From Mytilisepta virgata (lineage: Eukaryota; Mollusca; Bivalvia; Mytilida; Mytilidae), in the NCBI GenBank assembly GCA_028015205.1, contig CM051519.1, positions 88,433,539 through 88,497,538 of the forward strand: a stretch of DNA of 64,000 nucleotides, in the 5' to 3' direction. Positions 12,153 through 23,869 of this stretch are shown piece by piece. The notes under the pieces are model-generated. The model was given only the letters and a program-made list of their open reading frames with translations, did no database searches and was not told where the DNA came from. Numbering within the stretch: the first letter of the stretch is position 1; every line of letters begins with the position of its first letter. Made by a program: the position numbers and the translations under genes.

Positions 12153-12578
12153 ATATATTTCACTGACCAGGAGATTTAAAGTTCTAGCAGGACCGAGATG
12201 AAATATTTATAAGCTCTTATATGAAGTTGTATTCTGACGGAAGTCGAAAATTATGTACCGTCAGACAAAACATTTTTGGATAGCGGTCGTATACATATTA
12301 TATTGGCTTTTATAGTGTGTTTTGTACATGGGTCTGGATAATTAACCGGGGGGGGGGGGGTAAGGTTAAGGTTAAGGTCTCTATAAAACCAGTTTATCCC
12401 TACCACTGCTCATATTGTGTTGTGTCTATGTTTGTGTTATGTTATTTTTCTTGTCTGTCCTTTGGATTGCGTTTATTGATTTGTAAGTTATTGTTAACCT
12501 TTCATGATATCCGTTTTGTTATTTGAAGTTTCTGATGAAAAATTAATTGACTTGGAAAAGTAGGCAATTTCTTCATTG

Positions 12579-12840
12579 TGGTTTATGGTACCAGTGTGGT
12601 TTATTGTACCAGTAAGGTTTATCGCACCTGTAAGGTTTAACCTACCAGTAAGGTTTATCGTACCAGTGTGGTTTATTGTACCAGTAAGGTTTATCGTACC
12701 AGTGTGGTTTATTGTACCAGTGTGGTTTATTGTACCAGTGTGGTTTATCGCACCTGTAAGGTTTATCGTACCAGTACGGTTTATCGCACCAGTAAGGTTT
12801 AACCAACCAGTAAGGTTTATCGTACCAGTAAGGTTTAAAG
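12579..12840 (+). repeat. 18-bp minisatellite, 14 full units plus a partial
   Basis: The units follow (T/A)GGTTTAT(T/C)GTACCAGT with variants. Because 18 is a multiple of 3 the array is open on both strands (FIVPVW and NHTGTI-type hexapeptides). It lies about 430 bp after the gene 1 stop, so it may be in the 3' UTR. Not a protein gene. Confidence 0.92.
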
Positions 12841-12922
12841 AAACCTTGGTGTATTGGCATTTAGAGCTACTGTATCTGTACATTTGACTGTTTCATATGA
12901 ACGTTTTAAAAAGTTTAGTCAC

Positions 12923-12928
12923 AATAAA
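12923..12928 (+). terminator. Candidate poly(A) signal AATAAA for gene 1
   Basis: This AATAAA follows the minisatellite, about 770 nt after the stop codon. Another AATAAA is near 13077. Which one is used cannot be told. Confidence 0.25.
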
Positions 12929-13595
12929 ATGTGTATCCAATTATACGTTCACAAATCATTGGATAGCTCATCTGTGTCATAGGGTGAACAGGGGAAATTA
13001 ATGTTACTTCAGACAGCTGTTCCTAACGTCTGGAGCGAAACATTGATATGGGAGAATCTTATGATTTTCACACAGAATAAACGAGATTTTGAAGGTATTT
13101 AAAATATAAGATAAAAAATTAGATAGGACTTGACTGGAAATTTTTAAAAAAGCAAGATATGTATATACTTATGGTTAGATATCAAGCAACTCCAAAAGTT
13201 GTTCAGAACCTTTCCATTTTGAACTATATGCTCTAACCGTATCATTCCGAACATTGTTTATGTAACCCATGATATAACATTTAAACTCTTTCCTGGGCTT
13301 TGCTCTGTTTTATTTTATAAGACGGGATTTTTAATGCAATACACATAACATCAAATTAAATATAAAGTCTACAACTCTTTTATTTCTGAAAAAAAAACGT
13401 TGACGGTTCCGAGTTAAAATTTTCATAAACTATAAATTACCATTAGTCTTCCTTATTTGTACTATTCGAAAGGTCTTTTAATTTTCTTTAAGTGGGCCCT
13501 AAATGTGAAATAATAAAGACAATTACTCAAGAAATAATAAAGTTACATTTAACACCACTTTTCACATATCCAGTAGTATACATACAATTTGACTA

Positions 13596-14577
13596 TCTGC
13601 GCAAATTCATGTTTTTTATTAATTTGAAAGTACTTGCTTTGCCGTTCGGCAAATTTCACATCATGTATTTTAAAATTTGAGCATGCCTGTTCAGCTTAAA
13701 GGAAAATTAAGCTACCTTGTCGTAAAGGACCTGGCCATTTTTTATTTTATTTTTAAACTCATAATCCGAAACTACATATTTCTTGGCCTAATATATTCAT
13801 TTTGTACTTTTCTTGATCCAAATTATTACATTTTAAATCATATATAGATTTTCTGACAATAAATAATTTACGAATGTGCATAAATTTTAGTTGATTAAAT
13901 ACATGTACTTGTAAATGAGGACCCCATCGTGTCAAACTTGAATGACTACAGTGTTTATATAGGCACGATTTAGAATCATCCAATTTCTCGTTTTTATAAA
14001 ACCTTTATTCTGAGTAATTTTCAAAATTGATATATATTAGAACAATTTCAAATAATAGTAAATTATCAGCTGGCTGTGGTGAAAAATGAAGAGTGATATT
14101 TGTATGCTAGTTATAGGAATTGTGTTTTGCACACTGAAAGTATCATCATTGGAGCTACGATAGGTTGCACTGAATAAAAAATATCCGACTATTGAGCTTT
14201 ATTATTTTAATTTAAAAATTTTTTAACTCTGTACATCCCATGTCTGTAAACCATTAGTATGACAAACGGGTAACAGAAAAACACCAATGAACAATTTATA
14301 TTATCTGATTTGATACATGCGAAATTGATGTATTGTTACTTTGTGGATTAATTTATAAGTGATTTTAGTTCTCTTATCCACACAGTAGTACAGACTGTAT
14401 CATTTGTTTAAAGCCGACTGATATATTGTACGTTCACGACTAGTCGTATATCTGCCTATGATGTATAATTGTTATCCAAGGGTACCTTGTTAATCCATTT
14501 CCAAAGTATAACTGCATCAATTTAAGACTTGGAAATTGTACATACTATTTATGAATAGTTCTTATAAATATATTCTA
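13596..14577 (+). repeat. Duplicated segment A
   Basis: About 1 kb, clearly homologous and collinear with 37993-38950 in the same orientation. Shared blocks include CATTACATTTTAAATCATA, the signal-peptide-like ORF and GACTAGTCGTATATCTGCCT. Each copy has its own indels. It lies 1.4 kb after gene 1. Confidence 0.88.
14086..14163 (+). pseudogene. 25-codon signal-peptide-like micro-ORF in segment A
   Basis: Starts AAAAATGAAG and encodes MKSDICMLVIGIVFCTLKV and six more residues to TAG: a short polar start, a hydrophobic core and a plausible VSS cleavage site. The position matching the donor in segment B reads GATAGGT, so the splice site is lost. Probably a dead or orphan first coding exon. Confidence 0.4.
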
Positions 14578-14660
14578 ATTCGCCGAGCTCAAACGCGTTA
14601 TTTACCGAATAAAACTCAACACATAAATATGGGAACTTTAGCCTACTCGTGTAGCAGCAT

Positions 14661-15965
14661 TTTTAGCTCACCTGACTCAAGGGTCAAGTGAGCTATTCTC
14701 AACACTAATCGTTCCTCGTCCGTCGTCCGTTAACTTTTACAAAAATCACCTCTGTAACTGCTTGGCCAAATGGAACCAAACTTGGCCACAAGCATCACTA
14801 GGATATGTAGTTTAAAAAATATGCCTGATGATCCCGCCTACCAACCAACATGGCCGACATGGCTAAAAATAGAGCATAGGGGTAAACTGCAGGTTTTGTC
14901 TTATATCTCAAAACTAAAGCATTTAGAGCAAAACTGACGGGGTAAAAATGTTTATCAGGTCAAGATCTACCTGCCATGAAATATTCAGACTAATTGTTCA
15001 ACCCTTTAATGAGTTATTGTCCCTGAATTGTTAATGTTAAGGAAATTTTAAAGTTTTTTGTTATTATCTTGAATATTATTATAGATAAAGACAAACTGTA
15101 AACAGCAAAAATGTTCAACAAAAGAAGATCCACAAATAAGTCAACATGACCAAAATCATTGATTGACCCCTTATAGGAGTTTTTGCCCTTTAAAACGGCG
15201 TCCAGCATAAACCTTCCTTTAAAGATCTTCTCTTAAACCACTGGGCCAATTGGGACCAAACTTTGGTGAAATGATCCTTGGGTGGTCCCTTCCAAATAAA
15301 AGTCCAGCATCCCCGACTTCCAACCGACATGGCTGAAAAATTGAATTATAAAAATCTTCTTCTATGAAACAACAAGGCCAATTGAAACTAAACTTGGCAG
15401 AAATGGTCCTTAGGAGGTTCTCTTTCAGAATAATGTCCGATCACCCGGACTGTTAACCACGATGGCCGCCACAACCGAACATAGTTTAACATACATTGTA
15501 GGGCCCTATTGGAAAATTCATTGAAAAATCTTCTTGTCTGAAACCACTTGACCAGTTGCAACCAGACTTGGCAGCAATGGTCCTTAGGAGGTCCTCTTTC
15601 AAAAATGTGTCCGATTTCGTGGAATTTTAACCAAGATGGCTGTCACTGCCGAACTTAATTTAACATAGGGCCCTATGGGAAAATTCATTGAAAAATCTTC
15701 TTGTCTGAAACCACTTGACCAGTTGCAACCAGACTTGGCAGCAATGATCTTCAGGAGGTCCTCTTTCAAAAATGTGTCCGATTTTGTAGACTGTGAGCCA
15801 AGATGGCCGCCACAGCCGAACTTAGTTTAAAATAAGACCATATGGGAAATTCACTCAAAAATCCTCTCGTCTGAAACTACTTAGCCAATTGAAACTAAAG
15901 TTGGCAGCATTGGTCCTTAGATGGTCCTCTTTCAGAATTGTGTCGATTACCCGGATTGTCAACAA
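14661..15965 (+). repeat. Pearl-like AGCTCA-family element
   Basis: Opens with TTTTAGCTCACC and a head that folds back (AGCTCAC...GTGAGCT), then GTCCGTCGTCCG, then about five copies of a roughly 170-bp unit recognised by CCACTTGACCAGTTGCAACC and GATGGCCGCCAC. Noncoding; it ends where the GACCATGTC repeats begin. Confidence 0.75.
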
Positions 15966-15969
15966 AGCG

Positions 15970-17100
15970 TTTAAGTGACCATGTCTACTGCAATATATAG
16001 CGATACCAGGACCACGTCACGCATACTATGTTTGTTTTGTTTGTTTAGTTGGGGTTTTACGCCGTTTTCAGCACATTTGGCTATTTCGCGGTGACCAGTT
16101 TTTATTGGTGGAGGAAGCCGGAGTACACGGAGAGAACCACCGATCTTCGGTAGGAAAATTGGCAATCCTTGTCAATTAAGATCGGAGTCGAACACACCCC
16201 ACCACAGGTGAGATCCGATCTCAGCGTTGACAGGCTAGTGATCATTAGTAGTGATGACAAACTACCTAGACCACTCGGCCACCGAGGCCCCCACATACTA
16301 TGCCTCTGCAGTAGGGTGATGTCCTTGCAAGACCCTTGATGCAACATTTTCAAAATTAAAAAAATAAAATATTAACGTGACCATGTCTACTGCAATATCT
16401 AACGATACCAAGATCATGTCACACGGCAAGGCCAAGTGTAACTCTGAACCATATCTAAAAGACAGTTCCTGCAGCTTTTTAAATGTTATTCAAATCAAAA
16501 GTTAAAACGTCTTGAAATTTTGTAAAGCATTAAAATGTAACCATCCCCACTGCAATATCTAGCGATACCAGGACCACGTCACTACATATTCGTTTCTCAT
16601 TAGCTCTACAGTATCAATATGCTGATACATATACTAGGACCATAAAGACTTATGATGACTGCCAAAATATTTTAAAAAACAAAAAAACAAAATGATACCA
16701 GGTGCATGTCAAATGCAATATCTTGCGATATACTGCAATATCTTCCGATACCAGGACCATGTCTACTGCAATATCTTGCTGTACCAGGACCATAACTGTT
16801 TTTACAATATAATTTTGCTGAAACTGGTAATAGGAATGCGAAACTGCATCATTTGAATCTTTAAAATACATTTTGTGTACTGCATGCATAAATTCTGATA
16901 AAAGCGACCGTGCGTACTGCAATATCCCAGGACCATGTCACGTTTTTTTAAAACTGTTTTTACAATATAAATTGCCGAAACTGAAGATATGAATGAATCT
17001 TTTTACAAATAAAATTGTGTCTACTTCATGTATAAAATGCTGATAACAGCCACTGCAATATCTCATGATACCACTGGACCATGTCACCACTTTAAATTAG
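15970..17100 (+). repeat. Degenerate GACCATGTCTACTGCAATATC repeats
   Basis: Seven or eight copies of a roughly 45-bp motif (key words CTGCAATATCT, CGATACCAGGACCA, GTCAC) lie near 15978, 16379, 16537, 16707-16790, 16907 and 17051, mostly about 150 bp apart. The SINE at 16031-16293 interrupts the series. No coding potential. Confidence 0.65.
16031..16293 (-). mobile_element. tRNA-headed SINE with 9-bp target duplication
   Basis: The 9-mer CATACTATG flanks the unit exactly (16022-16030 and 16294-16302). Read on the minus strand it begins GGGGGCCTCGGTGGCC, contains a box A-like TGGCCGAGTGG (16271-16281) and a box B-like TGTTCGACTCC (16184-16194), then a body with TACTCCGGCTTCCTCC and an A-rich CAAACAAAACAAA tail. 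The head resembles Ser/Leu-type tRNA. It may belong to a molluscan SINE family such as RUDI; not verified. Confidence 0.85.
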
Positions 17101-18087
17101 TGTCAGAAGAGCCATGTTTCACCCTTAACCCTATCTGAACAATATAAAATTGTAGACACTTGGACAAAGTGTAAAAATCGCACCTAATGATTTCCACGTT
17201 ATATTAGCATATCATAAAATGAAAGTGAATATGTGGATCATATCATTATCATATAACATGAAGTCCATGCCTCTGCAAATATAAAGCGCTATATTTTTCC
17301 CAAAATAGCGTCTGTAAGTGAAGTAACCTTGCCTTAAACATCACATAAAAGATATGTTTTATTTCATAACGTTCCATCATTAGTATAATGTCTGCACCGT
17401 ACCACACCAGTTAAAGTATTTGAGGCAAGCTTCATATTTCATCTAGGCTTATATTTAATCATAAATACCGAGGCCATGTTTGAAATTACTGGTAACTATA
17501 AGCATTTCCACCAAGTTCTAATCTGTTTGTGTTACATCACTGGTAACATACTTTCATCTGATCAATATTCAAAAATAGCAAAACTCTTTTATATATTACA
17601 ACACGCTGAATTTTGAAATCATGACAAAGTAAGTTTATAAATTATTGAAGTATCTAAAGAATTCACTGCGATTTATTGAAATTTAATACTATATGTCTAG
17701 TCTGCACTCACCTAAAGATTAACAAAAACAATTTGGTCATTTTTTCATTATTTACATATTATTTTGTCGAACCAACTTTGACATTGCAAATTAAAGAACA
17801 AAAAACAATTCATCATATATATAAATCGGCAACTGTGTTTTATCTCAATTTACTTTTACCCTATCATCTTACACATATACTAGTACACGATATAGTATAT
17901 AGATAAATGAATCACCAAGTTTACAATCTTATTAAATTGAGATAGCATGCATATTAAGCTTTTGAACAGCTTTAAAAAAAGAATTATTTCTTTTTTAAAC
18001 CATATACAATCCTTGCCTTTGGATTTTCGAAAACCTTTACCTTGAACAATTCTATTCATTTTTGAAAGATTAAGACGTAAAAACAAC
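17101..18087. other. Intergenic stretch, nothing recognised
   Basis: AT-rich sequence with no supported ORF, repeat boundary or motif cluster. Confidence 0.5.
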
Positions 18088-18125
18088 TCTACACATAAAA
18101 ACCTGTTTAATTGTCATGCAGAACA

Positions 18126-18167
<42 letters not shown>

Positions 18168-18205
18168 TCTACACATAAAAACCTGTTTAATTGTCATGCA
18201 GAACA

Positions 18206-18246
<41 letters not shown>
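18088..18246 (+). repeat. Tandem duplication of about 78 bp ending in (TA)n
   Basis: CTACACATAAAAACCTG through GCAGAACAG followed by about 20 TA dinucleotides occurs twice in direct succession, nearly identical. A recent duplication. Confidence 0.9.
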
Positions 18247-18252
<6 letters not shown>

Positions 18253-18449
18253 TAATTGTTGTAAATCGAAAGCAATCAAGATTCGATACATTGTACACAT
18301 TGCTATACATGTGAAACAAAATTCCTCGAACTAGTCCTGTTTAAAACAAAATTATGTATATATACATAACTTATCTTTCCTATTACGCTGATTTGCTAAC
18401 ATTCTTTTTGCGTGCTCGGACGGCTAAATGTTGACTGGGTGTGACTAAA

Positions 18450-18625
18450 CATCGAGTTCGAGTAAGAGTTAAAGTTCGAGTTAGAATTCGAGTTAAAGTT
18501 CGAGTTAGCGTTCGAGTTATAATTCGAGTTCAAGTTAACCTTCGAGTTAACTCGAGATATTGATTTCTAATGTCATTTATCGAGTTGCATTGCGAGTTAA
18601 AATTCGAGTTACGGATTAAGTTTAG
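18450..18625 (+). repeat. Degenerate 12-bp repeat GAGTTNNNNTTC
   Basis: A run of GAGTT(A/C)(A/G)..TTC words, roughly every 12 bp, ends near 18620. Noncoding. Confidence 0.7.
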
Positions 18626-19690
18626 GGGGAGTAGGTAAAAAAATTACCTGTACATAGGCTCGTAAAAAAGATACCTAAATTTGTTGACACCCTCATAAAG
18701 ATATCTCTGATTTTTTCAGACCCTGAAAAATCTTTCATTTTACCCTATAAAACAGGTTATAAACGCTACTTTTTCGTCTTTTTGAACGCATCCCAAAAAA
18801 ATATATGCAATTTTTGAGACCCCAAAAAATATAGCAAATTCGAGAAATTTGAACACCAAAAAATAGTACTTGCGTACGTGCAGAAAATTTTGGACAGTAC
18901 CACCCCCCCCCCCCCCCCCATTTTGGATTAAGTTTTTGTGCGTTGATTTTTATTCTTGGCCGTTTAATCATCTGGACACCGGATATAGGTATCAGTGAAT
19001 CTAGATTGGCCGCCTCCTAATGTAGGGCACATGAAACGTTTCCGACTTCGTTTCCTCACGCGTTTTCCTTTTCTCTTTCTCCATATGTCCCACCAACGAA
19101 TATGGAAGAGACATACATATAGTTTTACTCTTGTCCATTTAATTGTGTTAATTATTTCCACAAAATCACAAACTGAAAACGAAACCTACTCCCCCAATGT
19201 CCGAAATACGTGTATTTATTTTGTCCAACCTCCCTTTAAGTATGACGTCCTCCCTATTCTGTATAATTAAAAAAAGTTTTTAAAACCTTCCTTAAAGTAA
19301 TCCGTACACTGAATTGTGAGATTTAAAGTTGTGATACAAAACTATATCCTTCAAAATAATATAAAAGATGGGAATAGTTTATTGATTGTCTCAGATGAGC
19401 CGATTGCATACCATTTTAACAAAAAATCATAAAGGCCATGCGAGCTTTTGCCATCACTTCTTGTCCGTCATCTACAATAGTAAAGATTTTTTTCAAAAAT
19501 CTTCCACTCTAGGGTGTCTAGTAGAAAAAAGTGTCAAAGGATGCAGCAAGTCAAACCACATGCCTATGTTACTACATATATAGCATATGGACAAGACAGT
19601 AGTTTTTGAAAATTATATAATAAGAAATGCCTTTTAGAGAAAATCTTGCAAGGTAAAAACGATGAGGAGGACAAGATCTACTTGCATTTT
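18626..19690. other. Intergenic stretch with an 18-C run near 18902
   Basis: Two blocks of A-rich repeats (CCCAAAAAA-type) and a long C homopolymer; otherwise nothing recognised. Confidence 0.45.
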
Positions 19691-19769
19691 AATTTTCGTA
19701 GAAATCGGATTACCAGTCTTGGAGTTATTGCCCATGAATTGTCGATTTTTAGCTTTGAAGTTGTTTGTT

Positions 19770-20060
19770 TTTTTAATATAAAAATCTTCTCCTCTAAAAC
19801 TACTGGGCCAATTGGAACCAAACATTGGTGGAATAGCCCTTGGGTGGTCCCCTTTCAACAAAGATAGTTGCTGGAGCTAATTATAGAAAAGGGGGAAGGA
19901 AATGTTTAAAATATTTTCCTCTGAAAATACAGTCAATATCAACCAAACTTTACTTTAATGCCCTCCCAAAACGGTATCCGGTAATTCCGACCTCCGCGAC
20001 CATGATGGCCACCACCACCGAACTTAGTTTCACACTAGACCCTATGTGAATGCACGTTTA
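19770..20060 (+). repeat. Fragment of AGCTCA-family tandem unit
   Basis: Contains TCTTCTCCTCTAAAACTACT, GGGCCAATTGGAACCAAAC and GATGGCCACCACCACCGAAC, as in the elements at 14661 and 31667, but without the head or tail. Confidence 0.55.
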
Positions 20061-20829
20061 ACACCTACTCTAAATCCACTGGGCAATTGTGAAAATTATC
20101 ATTAGCGGTGTCCAATTTAAAAATTTTGTCGAAGGATGCACCGAACCGGCTAAAGGGTCCTAATATGGGAGAGGCGCTAAAGTGCGGCGGGGTTAAACAT
20201 GTTTTATGAGATATCAACCCTCCCCTATACCTCTAGCCAAAATTGGGGCAAATATAGTGTGTATATACCTTCGTCCAAATGTTGAAGATCGTATGGTAGA
20301 GTCTGGTTGGCTTGATTTGCTAGGACTGATGGTCTACACCCGGAATAAAAGAACGCTTATATTCTCATTGACATTTTATTAAAAAATTTAAAATCTGAAA
20401 TTATTAGCAGATGAAGCAATCTATAGGCCCACGTAGCAGGATTTACTGTGAATAAAGTGTTTGTTGAACAACACTTCCAATTCGACACTGAATATCGGCA
20501 TCGCTATTTGTACAAAACGTTTGTACCAGGAAAAAGTCCCTTTATCTTAAGAGAGCAACCATTTGATTTGGGGGGAGGGGGACAAATGTTTGATCCTGCC
20601 TATTTGTTTCGTCGAAATTTTGGTCCTGGATTTTTTTTACGACCTAAATTTTTATTTTCATGTTAACAAAAATTTCCTGATCGACTCAGGTTCTGCATTT
20701 TTTTCACACCTAAAGTGATCCTTTTTTTTTATTTTGCCCAAAATTCTGGTTCTGCCTTTTTATTTCAAATTTTATCCTACCGCCCCCCCCCCTCAATAAA
20801 AATCAAATGGTTGCTCCCTAACTCGAACT

Positions 20830-21560
20830 TTAACTCGTTTCCGATCGAATATTCAAAATGGCTGCTAGGCCTAGCACAATAATGTGTTCTGATTGGCTGA
20901 AATTTAAAAAATCTTCTTGACAGAAACCAAAAGACCGAACGAACTTCGAACTTCCACTTTGCAGGAATGATCCTTAGATAGTCCTCTACCAAATGTTTAA
21001 TTTTGGTGCCGATTGGAAATCCAAGATTGCCGCCACCATGGGACATAGTTAACATATGACCTTATGGGAAATACATACAGATTTTCTCCTTCGAAACCGT
21101 TTGACAGATTCAATTAATAATATGCCTGAATGATTGTATGATGGTCTTGTACCAAATTTGTAATTTTGATGCCGATTGGAAATCCAATATGGCTACCACT
21201 CCAGGACATAGTTAACACGGTACACAGAGTTTCAAAAATATTCTTGTCAGAAACCACACGACCAAATGAACTTCTACTTTAAAGGAATGGTCCTTAGATG
21301 GTCCTCTACCAAATTTGTAATTTTGGGTGCCGATTGGAAATCCAAGATGGCCGCCGCTGTGGGACATAGTTAACATAGGACCTTAAGGGAAACACATAAA
21401 AACAACTTCGTTGACGGATTGAATTGATAATATGCCTGAATGATTGTATGATGGTCCTGTACCAAGTTTGTAATTTTGATGCCGATCGGAAATCCAAGAT
21501 GGCTACCACTGCAGGACATACTTAACACAGGACCCAATGTTTCAAAAATCTTCTTGTTGT
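20830..21560 (+). repeat. Fragment of tandem units with GCCGATTGGAAATCCAAGATGG
   Basis: Four units of about 160-170 bp share CCAAATTTGTAATTTTG, CCGATTGGAAATCCAA and GGACATAGTTAACA. Related to the AGCTCA elements; no head hairpin seen. Confidence 0.6.
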
Positions 21561-21739
21561 TTTACAGCCATGTGGATACAACAGACCTTACATTTTCCAA
21601 TGGGCTTGTACACATGCGCTAACAGGGTTTTTCAACTCCATGAACCAAGAAATAACACCAGAGACACGAAAAGAAAATAAAAGAAAAGAAATATTAAAAA
21701 AGGGGCAACGTACAAAAAGCGAATAAGTAACAGGGTATA

Positions 21740-21798
21740 CACAAAAACTACTATATTGATTGATTTGTTTTTTGCTAAACGTCCAGTGTCAAATATTT
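21740..21798 (+). repeat. Truncated copy of the 7.2-kb interspersed repeat
   Basis: Matches 7212-7270 (ACACAAAAACTACTATATTG through GTCCAGTG.CAAATATTT) and stops abruptly at about 21798, where the Gmr1-like element begins. Confidence 0.75.
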
Positions 21799-21999
21799 GA
21801 AAAAAAATACAACAACATCATGACAAACAGCAGTGGTTTTGTTTGGCACACCTGGAAAAAGATTTTTAAAAGAAAATACCAAAGTTTTCAATTTGTCTCT
21901 GCGACCGAAAGTCAGATGTGCAAGTTTTGAGTCTAAATTTGACAAAATTCCTGAATTTTTCAATCTAACAGTTTGTTCCATAGTCTTGGAATAAAAAAA

Positions 22000-23300
22000 A
22001 GTGGCAACTGGTTTACTCTCACCTTCATTAGTACGCTCAAAATATGGTTTTAACATATTAATGCGACACACTCTATTTTGTTTACGCCAACCTGGAGTTT
22101 TTACAATATAATTCAAATCATTGATTTTACTCTCGATTGTATAAGGACCACAGTATTTAGCCTGTAAAGGATGCCCAGGGACTGGCAAAAATACAAGTAC
22201 CTTATCACCAAGCTCAAAAACTCTACCTGGCATCTTTATCATACCATATTTTAATCTTATTCTGTATAGTTTTTAAGTTTTTCTGATCAATTTGACAAGC
22301 AGTATACAATTTTTCTTTAAATCTAGATACAAAGTCTAGAAGATTCAAGTCAGTGTGTTCAGTAAGCCATTTTTCCTTAACCAATTTCAAAGGTCCCCTT
22401 ACAGTATGATCAAACACCAACTCAAAGGGGCTAAACCAAGGGATTCTTGAACTGCCTCTCGGACCGCAAAAAGTAGAAAGTGAACACCATCATCCCAGTC
22501 CCTGTCAAATTGAAAACAAAAAGTTCTAATCATGCTCTTCAATGTTTGATGAAAACGTTCTAAGGCACCTTGAGATTCTGGATGATAAGCACTTGATCTA
22601 TACTGAACAATCCCTAACTGGTAAACGACCTGCCGAAATAAACCTGACATAAAATTTGAACCCTGGTCGGACTGTATAGACTTAGGAAGTCCTACTAATG
22701 TGAAAAATTTGATAAGAGCTTTGACAATAGTTGGTGTCTTGATATTCCTTAAGGGAATAGCCTCAGGAAAGCGAGTGGATGTACACATGATCGTCAATAA
22801 ATACGCATTTCCAGTCTTGATCTATGGTAAAGGTCCAACGCAATTAATAAGTACTCGGCAGAAAGGTTCTTCAAAGGCTGGAATTAGCAGAAGTGGTGCT
22901 GGTGGTATTTTCTGGTAAGGCTTGCCAACAACCTGGCATATACGGCATGATTTGCAGTATTCTGTGACATCATTTCTAAGTCTGGGCCAGTAGAAATGTT
23001 GTAAGATCTTAAGGCAAGTCTTCCTTATACCTAAATGTCCAGCCAAGGGGGTGTCATGGGCAAGACCAATAATTTCTTGCCTATAGACTTTAGGCACCAC
23101 CACTTTGTATACCACTCTCCATTCCTCCTCTTGGATAGCATCAGGGGGCCTCCACTTCCTCATTAAAATGCCGTCTTGATGGTAGTAACATTCGGTCACT
23201 TTGTCTGCTTCTTCTTGGGGTAGAGCCGTCTTGCGGAGCTGAAGAACCTCAGGGTCTTTATTTTGTTCTTCCATAAATTTTCTTTTGTTTAATGAATGGC
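22000..23300 (-). pseudogene. Integrase part of the Gmr1-like element
   Basis: Order: H2C2 zinc finger (HDTPLAGH then CKSCRIC), core with the first Asp changed to Asn (INCVGPLP) followed at once by TAG, the second Asp in QSDQGSNF and the Glu in GALERFH with 35 residues between (DD35E). Then a frameshift near 22430, another near 22230, and a C-terminal module (ELGDKVLVFLPVPG, KYCGPYTI, RINMLKPYF). The missing first Asp alone would abolish strand transfer. Confidence 0.85.
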
Positions 23301-23599
23301 TGTTCACGTCTGGCCACGGCATAATTACATGCTTGTTAGTACCAGGTGGTCTAATGGCCTTTTCTGAGCTGCCGGGACCTTCAATGTCGGCAAGGAAAGT
23401 GTTAGAAAGGTCCATATAATCATTCTCGTCTTCTTGTAAATCCTCATTTTTTTGTTTTCTTGCCATCGACCTAGTAACAACACAAGCTGGATACAGTTCA
23501 GCATCATCTTCAGTTGATTTAACATCCACCGCCGGTTCAGTGGTAACAATTGGTTCAGCAACCACTTTGTTCCTAGCTAAATCATTTCCTAGCAATAAT

Positions 23600-23863
23600 G
23601 AAACACCCTCAACAGGGAGAGTAGGACGAACACCCACAAAAACTGGTCCAGTAATTAAATCTGACTTCAAATAAATACGATGGAGGGGAATATCTATACA
23701 ACCTTACTCCACACCTTGTAACAAAACGGAGGCACCAACGGACGTCTCCTCGGACAAAGGCAACACACCTTCTAACAACAAAGTCAGAGGCTCCAGTGTC
23801 CCGTAAAATCTTAATAAACTGAGGAGTAGTATTATCAACAATAGAAACAAACCCATCAGACAT
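23600..23863 (-). pseudogene. Aspartic protease part of the Gmr1-like element
   Basis: The active-site motif is LRDTGASDFVV. The frame is lost shortly after; the domain end (LLLGNDLA) resumes in the next frame, which continues to the integrase. Broken by a frameshift. Confidence 0.75.
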
Positions 23864-23869
23864 AAAAGG

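Noticed and set aside
12343..12380. G-run followed by three TAAGGT words, telomere-like
   Set aside because: Only three copies and not the TTAGGG repeat expected in molluscs.
12494..12887. Open frames on both strands over the 18-bp array
   Set aside because: Unit length divisible by three makes both strands open; hexapeptide repeats without start context or homology.
16180..16293. Possible tRNA gene
   Set aside because: Box A and B are present but it is the head of a SINE with body, tail and target duplication.
18111..18314. Tyr-Ile repeat ORF
   Set aside because: Translation of (TA)n.
22822..23670. 282-codon ORF as a host gene
   Set aside because: It is protease end plus integrase zinc finger of the retroelement, ending at an in-frame TAG.
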